NCBI RefSeq assembly: GCF_002260525.1
Contig: NZ_MRYI01000005.1
Span: forward strand, 248,001 to 312,000
Source of the DNA: Hahella sp. CCB-MM4
Lineage (GTDB): Bacteria > Pseudomonadota > Gammaproteobacteria > Pseudomonadales > Oleiphilaceae
Direction: 5' to 3'
Length of the DNA: 64,000 nucleotides
In this document: piece after piece, positions 18,929-27,441 of the stretch
Layout: each line of letters starts with the position of its first letter
Numbering within the stretch: the first letter of the stretch is position 1
Position numbers and translations under genes: made by a program
Notes under the pieces: model-generated
What the model was told of the DNA's origin: nothing
The model's input: the letters and a program-made list of their open reading frames with translations, nothing else
The model's database searches: none

Positions 18929-19957
18929 ATGAGGAAAATGCTGTCCTTGATGTTCGGTGCCGTGCTGTTGGTTAGCCAGCTGGCTTTGGCGGCACCCGAG
19001 CTTCGAAATGATCACCCCGACCGTTATACAGTGGTTAAGGGTGACACACTTTGGGATATATCGTCACGATTTTTGAAGAACCCGTGGTACTGGCCGGAAA
19101 TATGGCACGTTAATCCACAGGTCGAGAACCCTCATCTGATTTTTCCTGGTGATGTCCTGGCACTGGTGTATATCGATGGCCAACCCCGAGTTACGATTGC
19201 AGAGCGTGGTGCAGCCAGCCGTACGATTAAGCTGACTCCCGAAAAACGAATCACTCCGCTTGAGAGTGCCATCCCAGCCATTCCGTTGGAGGCGATTCAG
19301 CCGTTTCTGACCGATAACCGTGTGGTTCAGGAAGAAGATCTGTTGGAAGCGCCCTATGTGTTGCTTGGGAAAAAAGGGAACCTGATCGTAGGAGCAGGTG
19401 ACCAGGTTTATGCCCGTGGTGAAGCCAAAGTGGATGAATCCTACGGAATTTATCGTCGCGGCCAGGTGTACATCGACCCAGAAACGGAAGAGTTTTTGGG
19501 AGTTGAAGCCCGGTCAATTGCTTTGGGCCGAGTGACTGAAGGCGCTGAAGATGTGGTTACTGTACAGATTCGCAGAACCTCAGAGGAAATTCGCCAGGGA
19601 GATCGCCTGTTACAGGAAGAGGATCGTGAGATCAGCTCAACCTACTATCCCAGTAATCCTGACCGTGAGATCCGTGGTCGTATGATTGCGGTATTGGATG
19701 GTGTCAGCCAAATCGGTCAATACGATGTGGTGGTGATCAACAAAGGTGTCGAAGATGGCTTGAAGGAAGGTAATGTCCTGGCTGTGTATAAAGTTGGTGA
19801 ACAGGTTCGTGACCCATACACCAAGGAAATTCTGCAGCTGCCTTCTGACCGCGCAGGTATCCTGATGATATTCAGGGTGTTTGATAGGGTCAGCTATGGC
19901 TTGATTTTGAAGGCAGAGCGTCCGTTGGCAATTATGGATGAGGTTAGAAATCCATAG
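18929..19957 (+). CDS. secreted LysM-domain protein
   Basis: 342 residues with a signal peptide (MRKMLSLMFGAVLLVSQLALA, cleavage about residue 21) followed by one LysM peptidoglycan-binding domain (~33-85, YTVVKGDTLWDISSRFL ... NPHLIFPGDVLAL). The rest has no recognised domain but is conserved in position: a LysM gene divergent from def and upstream of dprA is standard in Pseudomonas. Probably a periplasmic cell-wall-associated protein. AAGGGA stands in front of the ATG. Confidence 0.9.
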   Translation: MRKMLSLMFGAVLLVSQLALAAPELRNDHPDRYTVVKGDTLWDISSRFLKNPWYWPEIWHVNPQVENPHLIFPGDVLALVYIDGQPRVTIAERGAASRTIKLTPEKRITPLESAIPAIPLEAIQPFLTDNRVVQEEDLLEAPYVLLGKKGNLIVGAGDQVYARGEAKVDESYGIYRRGQVYIDPETEEFLGVEARSIALGRVTEGAEDVVTVQIRRTSEEIRQGDRLLQEEDREISSTYYPSNPDREIRGRMIAVLDGVSQIGQYDVVVINKGVEDGLKEGNVLAVYKVGEQVRDPYTKEILQLPSDRAGILMIFRVFDRVSYGLILKAERPLAIMDEVRNP

Positions 19958-20022
19958 AAACCAAATAGTATCCAGAATCTGGAAACTAGCCTTTCTGCTA
20001 AAAATCATTAAGCTATATCCAC

Positions 20023-20048
20023 GGGGCGCATGAAGCGCCCCGATTTAT
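20023..20048 (+). terminator. hairpin after the lysM gene
   Basis: A 7-bp GGGGCGC/GCGCCCC stem with a 5-base loop, followed by a T-rich GATTTATTT. It sits between the lysM and dprA genes. Confidence 0.6.
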
Positions 20049-20065
20049 TTGAACAAGGATGATCA

Positions 20066-21301
20066 ATGAATAACTCTGCTTTAAGTATATGGCTGAATCT
20101 GGCCATGCTCCCTGGTCTGGGGGCTTCCCGTCTCGCAAAGTTGGCTCCGGTGTTTGATGCACAGGGCCGCGTCAAAGAATCTCAGTTGGAATGTATCCTG
20201 TCACAACTTCCCAGTGGCTTACGTCAACAGATTTCCAAAGTTATCTATCAAACCGGGTTCTCTTCCGGTTCTCCGGAAGCTGAGGACATTCTTCGTTGGC
20301 TGGAACAGGAGGGCCATCATGTATTGACTCTCATTCAGCCGGAGTATCCTGCATTACTGAAGCTTCTGGATGATCCTCCTCCTCTTCTTTACCTGAGAGG
20401 TCAGGGAAATTTGTTATACCAACCCCAGCTGGCCATGGTGGGGTCTAGAAGTCCCAGTGCTCAAGGAATGGATACGGCCCGCCAATTTGCGCGTTCCTTG
20501 GGTGAAGGAGGCTTTACAATTACCAGTGGACTGGCTGCTGGAATAGATGGTGCTGCCCATCAGGGAGCGGTAGATACCTTGGGATCCACCATTGCCGTGA
20601 TGGGGTCGGGCATCGATATTGTCTACCCCGCAAGGCACCGACAGCTGGCGGACCGAATTGCAGAAAACGGTCTCCTGGTCAGCGAGCTGTCCCCAACCAT
20701 GCCTCCCATGGCGCAACACTTTCCCCGTCGTAACCGAATCATCAGCGGACTCTCATTGGGGACTATCGTCGTTGAGGCGAGTATGCGCAGTGGTTCCCTG
20801 ATTACTGCCAGAACCGCTCTTGAACAGCATCGGGAAGTCTTTGCCATCCCCGGTTCTATTCATAATCCCCAGGCGAGAGGATGTCATCATCTGATTAAAC
20901 AGGGGGCAAAGCTGGTGGAAAGTACCGATGATATTTTTGTGGAGCTGCCCGCATTAATGCGGTTTTACCAGCAACAACAGAATATGGCGATGATTGGTCT
21001 TCAACCCGAGGAAGTAGGGAAGTCGCCGGTGGAAAATGTGATCAATTCCCGGAAGCAGTCTACCAGCGGTTCACATCAGGATCGGCAAGAGGCTCAGGAT
21101 CTGATACTGATTCATCCCGGTAATCCCTCATCCCAGTCCAAAGATCCGGTATTGGAAGCTGTTGGATATGACTTGACCCACACGGATCAGATCGTTGAAC
21201 GAACAGGCCTGACCGTCGCTGATGTACAAACCAGGCTGATGGTCCTGGAACTTGAGGGGTCTATCCGTAGTGATCGGGGCGGATTTATCCGTGTGGCCTG
21301 A
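20066..21301 (+). CDS. dprA: DNA-processing protein DprA
   Basis: 411 residues. The Rossmann-like DprA core (~90-300) shows MVGSRSPSAQGM, the SGLAAGIDGAAHQGA binding loop, GSGIDIVYPARH and PRRNRIISGLS, all diagnostic. A C-terminal winged-helix-like segment (~345-410, LTHTDQIVERTGLTVADVQTRLMVLE) ends the protein. DprA binds single-stranded DNA and loads RecA during natural transformation; in non-competent species its role is unclear. No other competence gene is in the window. It starts the dprA-tsaC-hemF-aroE run. Confidence 0.96.
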   Translation: MNNSALSIWLNLAMLPGLGASRLAKLAPVFDAQGRVKESQLECILSQLPSGLRQQISKVIYQTGFSSGSPEAEDILRWLEQEGHHVLTLIQPEYPALLKLLDDPPPLLYLRGQGNLLYQPQLAMVGSRSPSAQGMDTARQFARSLGEGGFTITSGLAAGIDGAAHQGAVDTLGSTIAVMGSGIDIVYPARHRQLADRIAENGLLVSELSPTMPPMAQHFPRRNRIISGLSLGTIVVEASMRSGSLITARTALEQHREVFAIPGSIHNPQARGCHHLIKQGAKLVESTDDIFVELPALMRFYQQQQNMAMIGLQPEEVGKSPVENVINSRKQSTSGSHQDRQEAQDLILIHPGNPSSQSKDPVLEAVGYDLTHTDQIVERTGLTVADVQTRLMVLELEGSIRSDRGGFIRVA

Positions 21302-21424
21302 GCGCTTTCCCTTTCTTGCCTTGTCCTTCTGCATAGGTTAACTTGCGCCCGAAATCGTCATGGTTGTTTGGCTTCCGATATACATGGAAGCGGGCTGCTA
21401 TTAACAGACTTGAGAGGCTGACGG

Positions 21425-21979
21425 GTGTCCTTTATCCATATTGCGCAGGCGCGGACATTGATCAATCGGGGCGGAGTCATTGCCTACCCTACCGAAGCGG
21501 TTTGGGGGTTGGGGTGTGATCCTTTCAACCAGCAGGCTGTTGAGCGTATCCTCGCCCTGAAAAAGCGTCCTTGGCAAAAGGGCCTGCTATTGGTTTCCGG
21601 GGATATTGAGGTCTTTAGGCCGTTGCTGTCCCTGATCCCTGAAAATCGCCAGAAGGAGATCCTGCAGAGCTGGCCAGGGCCTAATACCTGGGTGCTACCG
21701 GATCCGGGAGTTTACCCGGATTGGGTCCGAGGTACCCATAGATCCATTGCGGTCAGGGTCACCAACCACCCTTTGGTCAGTGAACTGACCCGACAGCTGG
21801 GGTATCCTGTTATCTCAACCTCCGCTAACCCAGCTGGTATGTTTCCAGCCAAAACCCTGTTCAAAAGCCGGTGTTACTTTGGCGACAAGGTAGACTACTA
21901 TCTACCCGGGATGCTGGGAGGACTGAATCAACCCACCACTATTCGGGATGCTTTGACCGGCCGCGTCCTGAGAGGCTGA
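21425..21979 (+). CDS. tsaC: threonylcarbamoyl-AMP synthase
   Basis: A 184-residue YrdC/Sua5-fold protein without the Sua5 C-terminal domain, hence TsaC. It makes threonylcarbamoyl-AMP from Thr, bicarbonate and ATP for the t6A37 modification of tRNA. Conserved stretches are IAYPTEAVWGLGCDP, KKRPWQKGLLLV, PGPNTWVLP and STSANPAG. The start is GTG at 21425 with GAGAGG upstream. It is followed 33 bases later by hemF. Confidence 0.95.
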   Translation: MSFIHIAQARTLINRGGVIAYPTEAVWGLGCDPFNQQAVERILALKKRPWQKGLLLVSGDIEVFRPLLSLIPENRQKEILQSWPGPNTWVLPDPGVYPDWVRGTHRSIAVRVTNHPLVSELTRQLGYPVISTSANPAGMFPAKTLFKSRCYFGDKVDYYLPGMLGGLNQPTTIRDALTGRVLRG

Positions 21980-21988
21980 CTACCATAA

Positions 21989-22918
<930 letters not shown>

Positions 22919-22933
22919 ATGGAGAACTGATTC

Positions 22934-23746
22934 GTGGATATATATGCGGTAGTGGGAAATCCGGTCGCTCATAGCAAGTCGCCTAAAATCCATAACCTGT
23001 TTGCCAGTCAAACTGCCCAGAATATGGAATACACAGCCATTCAATCCCCCCTGGAGGCTTTTACCGATACCGTGACCCGGTTTTTCGCCAATGGAGGTTG
23101 TGGCCTCAACGTTACTGTTCCTTTCAAAGAGCAGGCCTGGAGTATGGCGCAGGTTCGTACTCCCAGAGCTGAACTTGCAGGCGCTGTGAATACGTTATAC
23201 CAGCAGGATGGCGTGCTACATGGCGATAATACCGACGGCGCCGGTCTGGTCCGTGACCTTGTGGTAAATAACGGCCAGGAGCTGAAAGGCAAGCGTATCC
23301 TAATCCTGGGAGCAGGAGGCGCGGTGCGCGGAGTATTGATGCCCATTCTGGAGAAACAGCCTGCGTTGATTACACTGGCGAACCGGACTCTGTCAAAAGC
23401 CCAGGCTCTGGCCGAGATATTTTCGCCCTATGGGAACCTTGAGTCTTCAGGTTTCGAGAGACTACAAACCAGTTATGATCTGGTGATAAACGGGACTTCA
23501 GCCAGCCTGGCAGGAGACCTACCGCCGATTTCCCCTAAAGTTATCAGCTCTGAGACCGTTACCTATGACATGATGTATGGAAATGAGGCAACGGTTTTCA
23601 ATGCCTGGGCTGCTCAGCAAGGCGCGGCTCTATGTATTGATGGCCTGGGCATGCTGGTGGAACAGGCTGCAGAAGCATTCGCAATTTGGCGTGGCGTGCG
23701 CCCTGTCACTGATACCGTATTGGCTGGGTTAAGAGCAGGAAATTAA
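22934..23746 (+). CDS. aroE: shikimate dehydrogenase (NADP+)
   Basis: 270 residues. It reduces 3-dehydroshikimate to shikimate in aromatic amino acid synthesis. The substrate motif VVGNPVAHSKSP is at the N-terminus, with NVTVPFKE carrying the catalytic Lys, GAVNTL, GDNTDGAG and the NADP loop LGAGGAVRG. The start is GTG at 22934 with GGAGA nine bases upstream. Last gene of the dprA-tsaC-hemF-aroE set. Confidence 0.97.
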   Translation: MDIYAVVGNPVAHSKSPKIHNLFASQTAQNMEYTAIQSPLEAFTDTVTRFFANGGCGLNVTVPFKEQAWSMAQVRTPRAELAGAVNTLYQQDGVLHGDNTDGAGLVRDLVVNNGQELKGKRILILGAGGAVRGVLMPILEKQPALITLANRTLSKAQALAEIFSPYGNLESSGFERLQTSYDLVINGTSASLAGDLPPISPKVISSETVTYDMMYGNEATVFNAWAAQQGAALCIDGLGMLVEQAAEAFAIWRGVRPVTDTVLAGLRAGN

Positions 23747-23879
23747 TACTAGGGATTACCCTAGAGTAACCCGTTAAGCCAGTCGCTTTTGTCTATGCTT
23801 ATATAAGCCGCACGAAGATATACAACCATAAATATTCTGCGGCGACTTCTCTGATGTCATATCCGAATGGGGTTCGGTG

Positions 23880-24674
23880 ATGGATATAATGACCTGGGTT
23901 GGATTACTCACTGGAATCGGTGTGGTTCTGGGGGCAGTAGCGTCCGGCTCTAATCTGTTGGACTTCTTTAATCTGCCGGGGCTCATGATTGTGCTCTTTG
24001 GTACTTTTGCCGTTACGTTGGTGAAATTTCGCTGGAAAAACTTCGCGGGCAGTATCCGTTTGGCGCTTTCCACGGTATTTACCGACAAGCTGGACGACCC
24101 TGTCTCTCTTTACCTGGAACTGAAAAAAGTCGCCGAAGTGGTGAGGAAGCAAGGTTTGCTAGGGCTTGATGATCTGGAAATCGAGCATGACTTCCTGCGA
24201 AAAGCTGTCATGTTCAGTGCAGATGGCCACCATCTCGAGTTCGTTGAAGAAGTTTTACTGGAAGATACCCAGCAAACCATTGAACGCCTGCAGACGGCTG
24301 AAAGAGTATTCCGCGGTATTGGTGAAGCGGCGCCGGCATTGGGGATGCTTGGCACATTGGTGGGTTTGGTGCAGATGCTCAACAACATGCAGGAACCGTC
24401 GAGCATTGGCCCTGCCATGGCAATCGCTTTGCTGACGACGTTCTACGGAGCGTTTATCGCTCAGTTGGTTGCTTTGCCTCTGGCTGACAAGCTATTGCAG
24501 AAAACCCAGGACGAACTCCGCAACAGAATGATTGTAACCAGCAGCATGCTCAGTATGCTGCGCGGACAGAATCCGAGGGTGTTGAAGGACATCGTTTCCT
24601 CGTATATCCCGGGTTTGTTGGAAATGCCTGAACCTTCTCCGCATGCTTCTCTGACGGCTACCCGCGAAGAATGA
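23880..24674 (+). CDS. pomA: MotA/PomA-type flagellar stator protein
   Basis: 264 residues with four membrane segments, of the MotA/TolQ/ExbB family. The conserved region RVFRGIGEAAPALGMLGTLVG (split at ~140-160) followed by PSSIGPAMAIALLTTFYGAF matches PomA/MotA segments 3-4. The cytoplasmic loop between segments 2 and 3 carries charged residues used in contact with FliG. It forms an ion channel with the MotB-like protein encoded next, whose start overlaps its stop. Sequence looks closer to Na+-driven PomA than to H+-driven MotA, but that is a judgement. A GTG three bases upstream is an alternative start. Confidence 0.9.
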   Translation: MDIMTWVGLLTGIGVVLGAVASGSNLLDFFNLPGLMIVLFGTFAVTLVKFRWKNFAGSIRLALSTVFTDKLDDPVSLYLELKKVAEVVRKQGLLGLDDLEIEHDFLRKAVMFSADGHHLEFVEEVLLEDTQQTIERLQTAERVFRGIGEAAPALGMLGTLVGLVQMLNNMQEPSSIGPAMAIALLTTFYGAFIAQLVALPLADKLLQKTQDELRNRMIVTSSMLSMLRGQNPRVLKDIVSSYIPGLLEMPEPSPHASLTATREE

Positions 24675-25504
24675 AAAGATCACGCAAGAGTACGGGAATG
24701 ATCCCAGGTCTGTCAGGAGCCCCCTCCTGGATCGTTACTTTTGCAGATCTGATGACCCTGTTACTGACCTTTTTTATCCTACTGCTCAGCTTTTCCAATC
24801 TGGACGCAGAAAAGTATCGGGCGATTGCTTACTCAATGAGCAAAGCCTTCGGTGTTTCCTGGGCTCCGGGTTCTCAGGTTGATCCGGATCTACCTCCTAT
24901 CATCATCGTCGCCCCGGAAGGTACTTCGACGGGTGAAAGTGATGGTCCGCCGACGGATCAAAATCTACCCCCGGTGCCACCGGTCGCCCCACCTTCACTG
25001 GAAGCCAGCTCGGAGATAATGGCCAAGGCGGCATTGGCTGAAAATGATGCTCTGGCAACCAAGCTGATTGGGCGGCTGGAGCAGCAATTGGCTGACGACG
25101 AAGTAGATATACGCTTTGACGATAAAGGGGTTGTCCTGACGTTCACTGAGCGTGCGTCTTTTGCTTCTGGAAGTGCCGAACTCAAGCAATATATGCGGCC
25201 GGTACTAATGAAGGTCGTGGATGAGTTATCCAGCTGTGAGGGCGATATTATTGTGACCGGTCATACCGACAATGAGCCGATAGATTCAGCAAGGTTCCGT
25301 TCCAACTGGGACCTTTCTGCCGCCCGAGCGGTAAGCGTGGTCCATCAACTGGTGCTCGATGGACGCCTGAATGCTTCGAGGGTTGAAGCGGTTGGTATGG
25401 CTGAGACCCGACCCCTGGTAAATAATGATTCTGAAGAAAACAGGGCGCGGAACCGACGGGTGGAAATCATCATTGAAAATGCCCACTGTGATTTTCAGCA
25501 GTAA
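24671..25504 (+). CDS. pomB: MotB/PomB-type flagellar stator protein
   Basis: 277 residues. One membrane helix (~17-38, SWIVTFADLMTLLLTFFILL) carries the single conserved Asp of the ion path. A Pro/Glu-rich linker (~70-112) and a C-terminal OmpA-like peptidoglycan-binding domain (~140-275, GHTDNEPI, LSAARAVSV, ENRARNRRVEI) follow. It anchors the stator to the cell wall. It overlaps pomA by 4 bases (ATGA). No other flagellar gene is in the window. Its last 18 bases, stop codon included, are repeated twice just downstream. Confidence 0.93.
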   Translation: MKRSRKSTGMIPGLSGAPSWIVTFADLMTLLLTFFILLLSFSNLDAEKYRAIAYSMSKAFGVSWAPGSQVDPDLPPIIIVAPEGTSTGESDGPPTDQNLPPVPPVAPPSLEASSEIMAKAALAENDALATKLIGRLEQQLADDEVDIRFDDKGVVLTFTERASFASGSAELKQYMRPVLMKVVDELSSCEGDIIVTGHTDNEPIDSARFRSNWDLSAARAVSVVHQLVLDGRLNASRVEAVGMAETRPLVNNDSEENRARNRRVEIIIENAHCDFQQ

Positions 25505-25538
25505 TGTGATTTCAGCGGTATTGTGATTTCAAGAGTAA
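25487..25538 (+). repeat. 3'-end echo repeat at the motB-like gene
   Basis: Three adjacent near-copies: TGTGATTTTCAGCAGTAA (25487-25504, ending with the stop codon), TGTGATTTCAGCGGTAT (25505-25521) and TGTGATTTCAAGAGTAA (25522-25538). The first copy is the coding end of the gene. Confidence 0.8.
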
Positions 25539-25669
25539 GCAGCTACCAATGATCGATTAAGGCTTGGCTGTAGGCACATACCGTAGAAGTCGCTAAACTA
25601 TGCGGCCGACAGATTAACAGGGTGCCCCCGCGCCATTTTTTTCATTCGAATATTTGAACAGGTGAAGTT

Positions 25670-25978
25670 ATGAGTGGCCCATCTCAACCAAAAGTCATTG
25701 GTGAAGACTGGAGTGATGATAGGGTAAAAGGTTTTCTGGACCTGAAGCCTTACGACAATCGTGATCCTGACTATCACGTACTGCGCGAATCCTATGAATA
25801 TATGCTGGCCGGTGACTATGCTCGACTGGTGAAGTTCTTTGTGGAAGCCGGACGTAATATCAATGCTCTGGGCCCGGACGGCGAAACCATGCTGGATCGC
25901 GTAAGCGGGCATGCCAAAGGCCAGGATTATGCCGCACTGCTCAAAGACGCCGGAGCTAAGTCGGCTTCAGAAATTTAG
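25670..25978 (+). CDS. PA4642-family small protein
   Basis: A 102-residue acidic, soluble protein. The pattern KVIGEDWSDDRVKGFLDL, DYHVLRESYEYMLAGDYARLVKFF and LGPDGETMLD is that of a small conserved family named after Pseudomonas aeruginosa PA4642; function unknown. It has no signal peptide or membrane segment and stands alone, with a strong hairpin between it and the convergent hsp20 gene. Confidence 0.8.
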   Translation: MSGPSQPKVIGEDWSDDRVKGFLDLKPYDNRDPDYHVLRESYEYMLAGDYARLVKFFVEAGRNINALGPDGETMLDRVSGHAKGQDYAALLKDAGAKSASEI

Positions 25979-26019
25979 GCGCTTGCTGATTAATTTCAGA
26001 ATCAAGTGCAGAAAACAGG

Positions 26020-26056
26020 GAGACTGTGTCAGCCCTACATCGCAGGACACAGTCTC
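26020..26056. terminator. bidirectional hairpin between two convergent genes
   Basis: A perfect 11-bp inverted repeat, GAGACTGTGTC/GACACAGTCTC, with a 15-base loop. Short T-rich stretches occur on both sides. It lies between the PA4642-family gene and hsp20. Confidence 0.65.
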
Positions 26057-26103
26057 TAAGCGTTATATTGCCTTTCTGTTTTGATGGACTTGGCCAGTAT
26101 TGG

Positions 26104-26550
26104 TCAATGCAGATCGATCTCAATGGTCTTGGGTTTTGCTTTTTCGACCTTTACCAGTCTCAAGGTTAATATGCCGTCTTTGTACTCTGCACGGATGTTG
26201 CCTTCATCAACATTTTCCGGCAGTTGGAAAGATCGGGCAAAGCTTCCGTAAAAACGTTCAATGCGGTGATGCTTTTTATCCTGGTCTTCTTTTTCCAGAT
26301 GGCGTTCGCCCTGGATTCGCAGGATATTATCTTCCACCGAGACTTTGACGTCCTCTTTGTTAACACCCGGCAGTTCGGCCTTGATAAGGTACTCTTCCTT
26401 GTTTTCAGTGACATCAACAGCCGGAGCCCAGTCCGCTTTCCGCATTAGCTCATTACTTTCGCCGTTTCTGGGAGCCGTTTGAATTGACCGGTTGTATCGG
26501 TCGAGGATGTCCTCAAATTCACGGAACGGATTCCAACGTGTAATAGCCAT
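26104..26550 (-). CDS. Hsp20/IbpA-type small heat-shock protein
   Basis: A 148-residue small heat-shock protein. It starts MAITRWNPFREFEDILDRYN, then the alpha-crystallin domain (~42-140) with AELPGVNKEDVKVSVEDNIL, the strand FQLPENVDEGNIRAEYKDGILTL (~105-127) and a C-terminal extension with the IEI motif. It holds unfolding proteins for refolding by DnaK/ClpB. The ribosome site TTGGAGG is strong and is itself part of a long inverted repeat that also covers the promoter spacer. Confidence 0.93.
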   Translation of the reverse strand: MAITRWNPFREFEDILDRYNRSIQTAPRNGESNELMRKADWAPAVDVTENKEEYLIKAELPGVNKEDVKVSVEDNILRIQGERHLEKEDQDKKHHRIERFYGSFARSFQLPENVDEGNIRAEYKDGILTLRLVKVEKAKPKTIEIDLH

Positions 26551-26556
26551 AAAAAT

Positions 26557-26679
26557 ACCTCCAAATGAGTGGATAAATTACTATTTAAACAAGCATTTAA
26601 ACTACATTTTGGGGTGACGTCACATCCCGCTACGCTGCGTTGTACGGTATAAATAGTATCCACTTTGGAGGTTTTCAAG
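26557..26679 (-). promoter_or_regulatory. hsp20 promoter region with paired inverted repeat
   Basis: On the minus strand: -35 TTGAAA inside CTTGAAA (26673-26679), a 17-base spacer and TATTTA (26650-26655). CTTGAAA fits sigma-32, but no matching CCCCAT -10 is seen. The spacer ACCTCCAAAGTGGATA (26657-26672) is complementary to TATCCACT..TTTGGAGGT (26557-26575), which includes the hsp20 ribosome site, apart from a 2-base bulge. A GTGACGTCAC palindrome lies between. Confidence 0.5.
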
Positions 26680-26732
26680 GGCTGTTTTTAAACCAGCGAA
26701 AGTATTTTTGATCCAGGTCAACGGAGCAGATA

Positions 26733-27281
26733 TCAGTCCTTGGTGTTGCTCCATTCGTCCAAATGTTGATTTTTGAGTTTGACGTAGTTGGCAGCGGTAT
26801 ACGTAAAATAACTCATCTCTTTTTCAGAAAGCGGGCGGGCCTGTCGAGCGGGACTTCCAACATAGAGATACCCGCTTTCCAGGACTTTGCCGGGAGGAAC
26901 CAGACAGCCGGCGGCGATCACCACATCATCCTCAACGACAGCACCATCCATGATGATGGCCCCCATCCCTACCAGAACTCGATTACCGACAGTACACCCA
27001 TGTAACAGTGCCTTATGGCCAATAGTGACATCATCACCAATATGTAAGGGAAAGCCTGCAGGATTGTAGGGGCCGGCATGGGTGATATGTAGCACTGATC
27101 CGTCTTGTATGCTGGTGCGAGCGCCTACCCTGATGCGATGCATGTCGCCACGGACAACGGTCATTGGCCATACGGACACATCGTCTCCCAGCTCTACGTC
27201 ACCAATCACCACAGCGCTTGGATCGATCATCACATGTTGACCAAACTTGGGGTGGTGGCCTTGAAAGGGACGGATGGACAT
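26733..27281 (-). CDS. gamma-class carbonic anhydrase-like hexapeptide protein
   Basis: A 182-residue left-handed beta-helix protein of the gamma-carbonic anhydrase/YrdA family. Hexapeptide repeats run from ~18 to ~140 (VVIGDVELGDDVSVWPMTVV, then VRGDMHRIRVGARTSIQDG). The putative metal His occur in LHITH, IGHKALLHGC. Members are trimers; many lack proven carbonic anhydrase activity. GGAG stands before the ATG. It is divergent from prlC, the same pairing as in Pseudomonas. Confidence 0.9.
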   Translation of the reverse strand: MSIRPFQGHHPKFGQHVMIDPSAVVIGDVELGDDVSVWPMTVVRGDMHRIRVGARTSIQDGSVLHITHAGPYNPAGFPLHIGDDVTIGHKALLHGCTVGNRVLVGMGAIIMDGAVVEDDVVIAAGCLVPPGKVLESGYLYVGSPARQARPLSEKEMSYFTYTAANYVKLKNQHLDEWSNTKD

Positions 27282-27441
27282 ATAACTTCTCCAGCTGGAA
27301 TGTTTTGGGATTGAGTAAAGCAGACTCTATTCTAGGCCTTCTTCCTGATATGCTGAAGGCATTGGCTGTTGGCGATCCACTTGAAAATTATTATCGTTAA
27401 CCCAACATAAAGAATTCATGTAATTGATCAGGATATGGCTG

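Noticed and set aside
19940-19995. Echo repeat after the lysM gene
   Set aside because: Several short CCATAG/AAATAG/ACTAG endings recur, but matches are too short to separate from chance.
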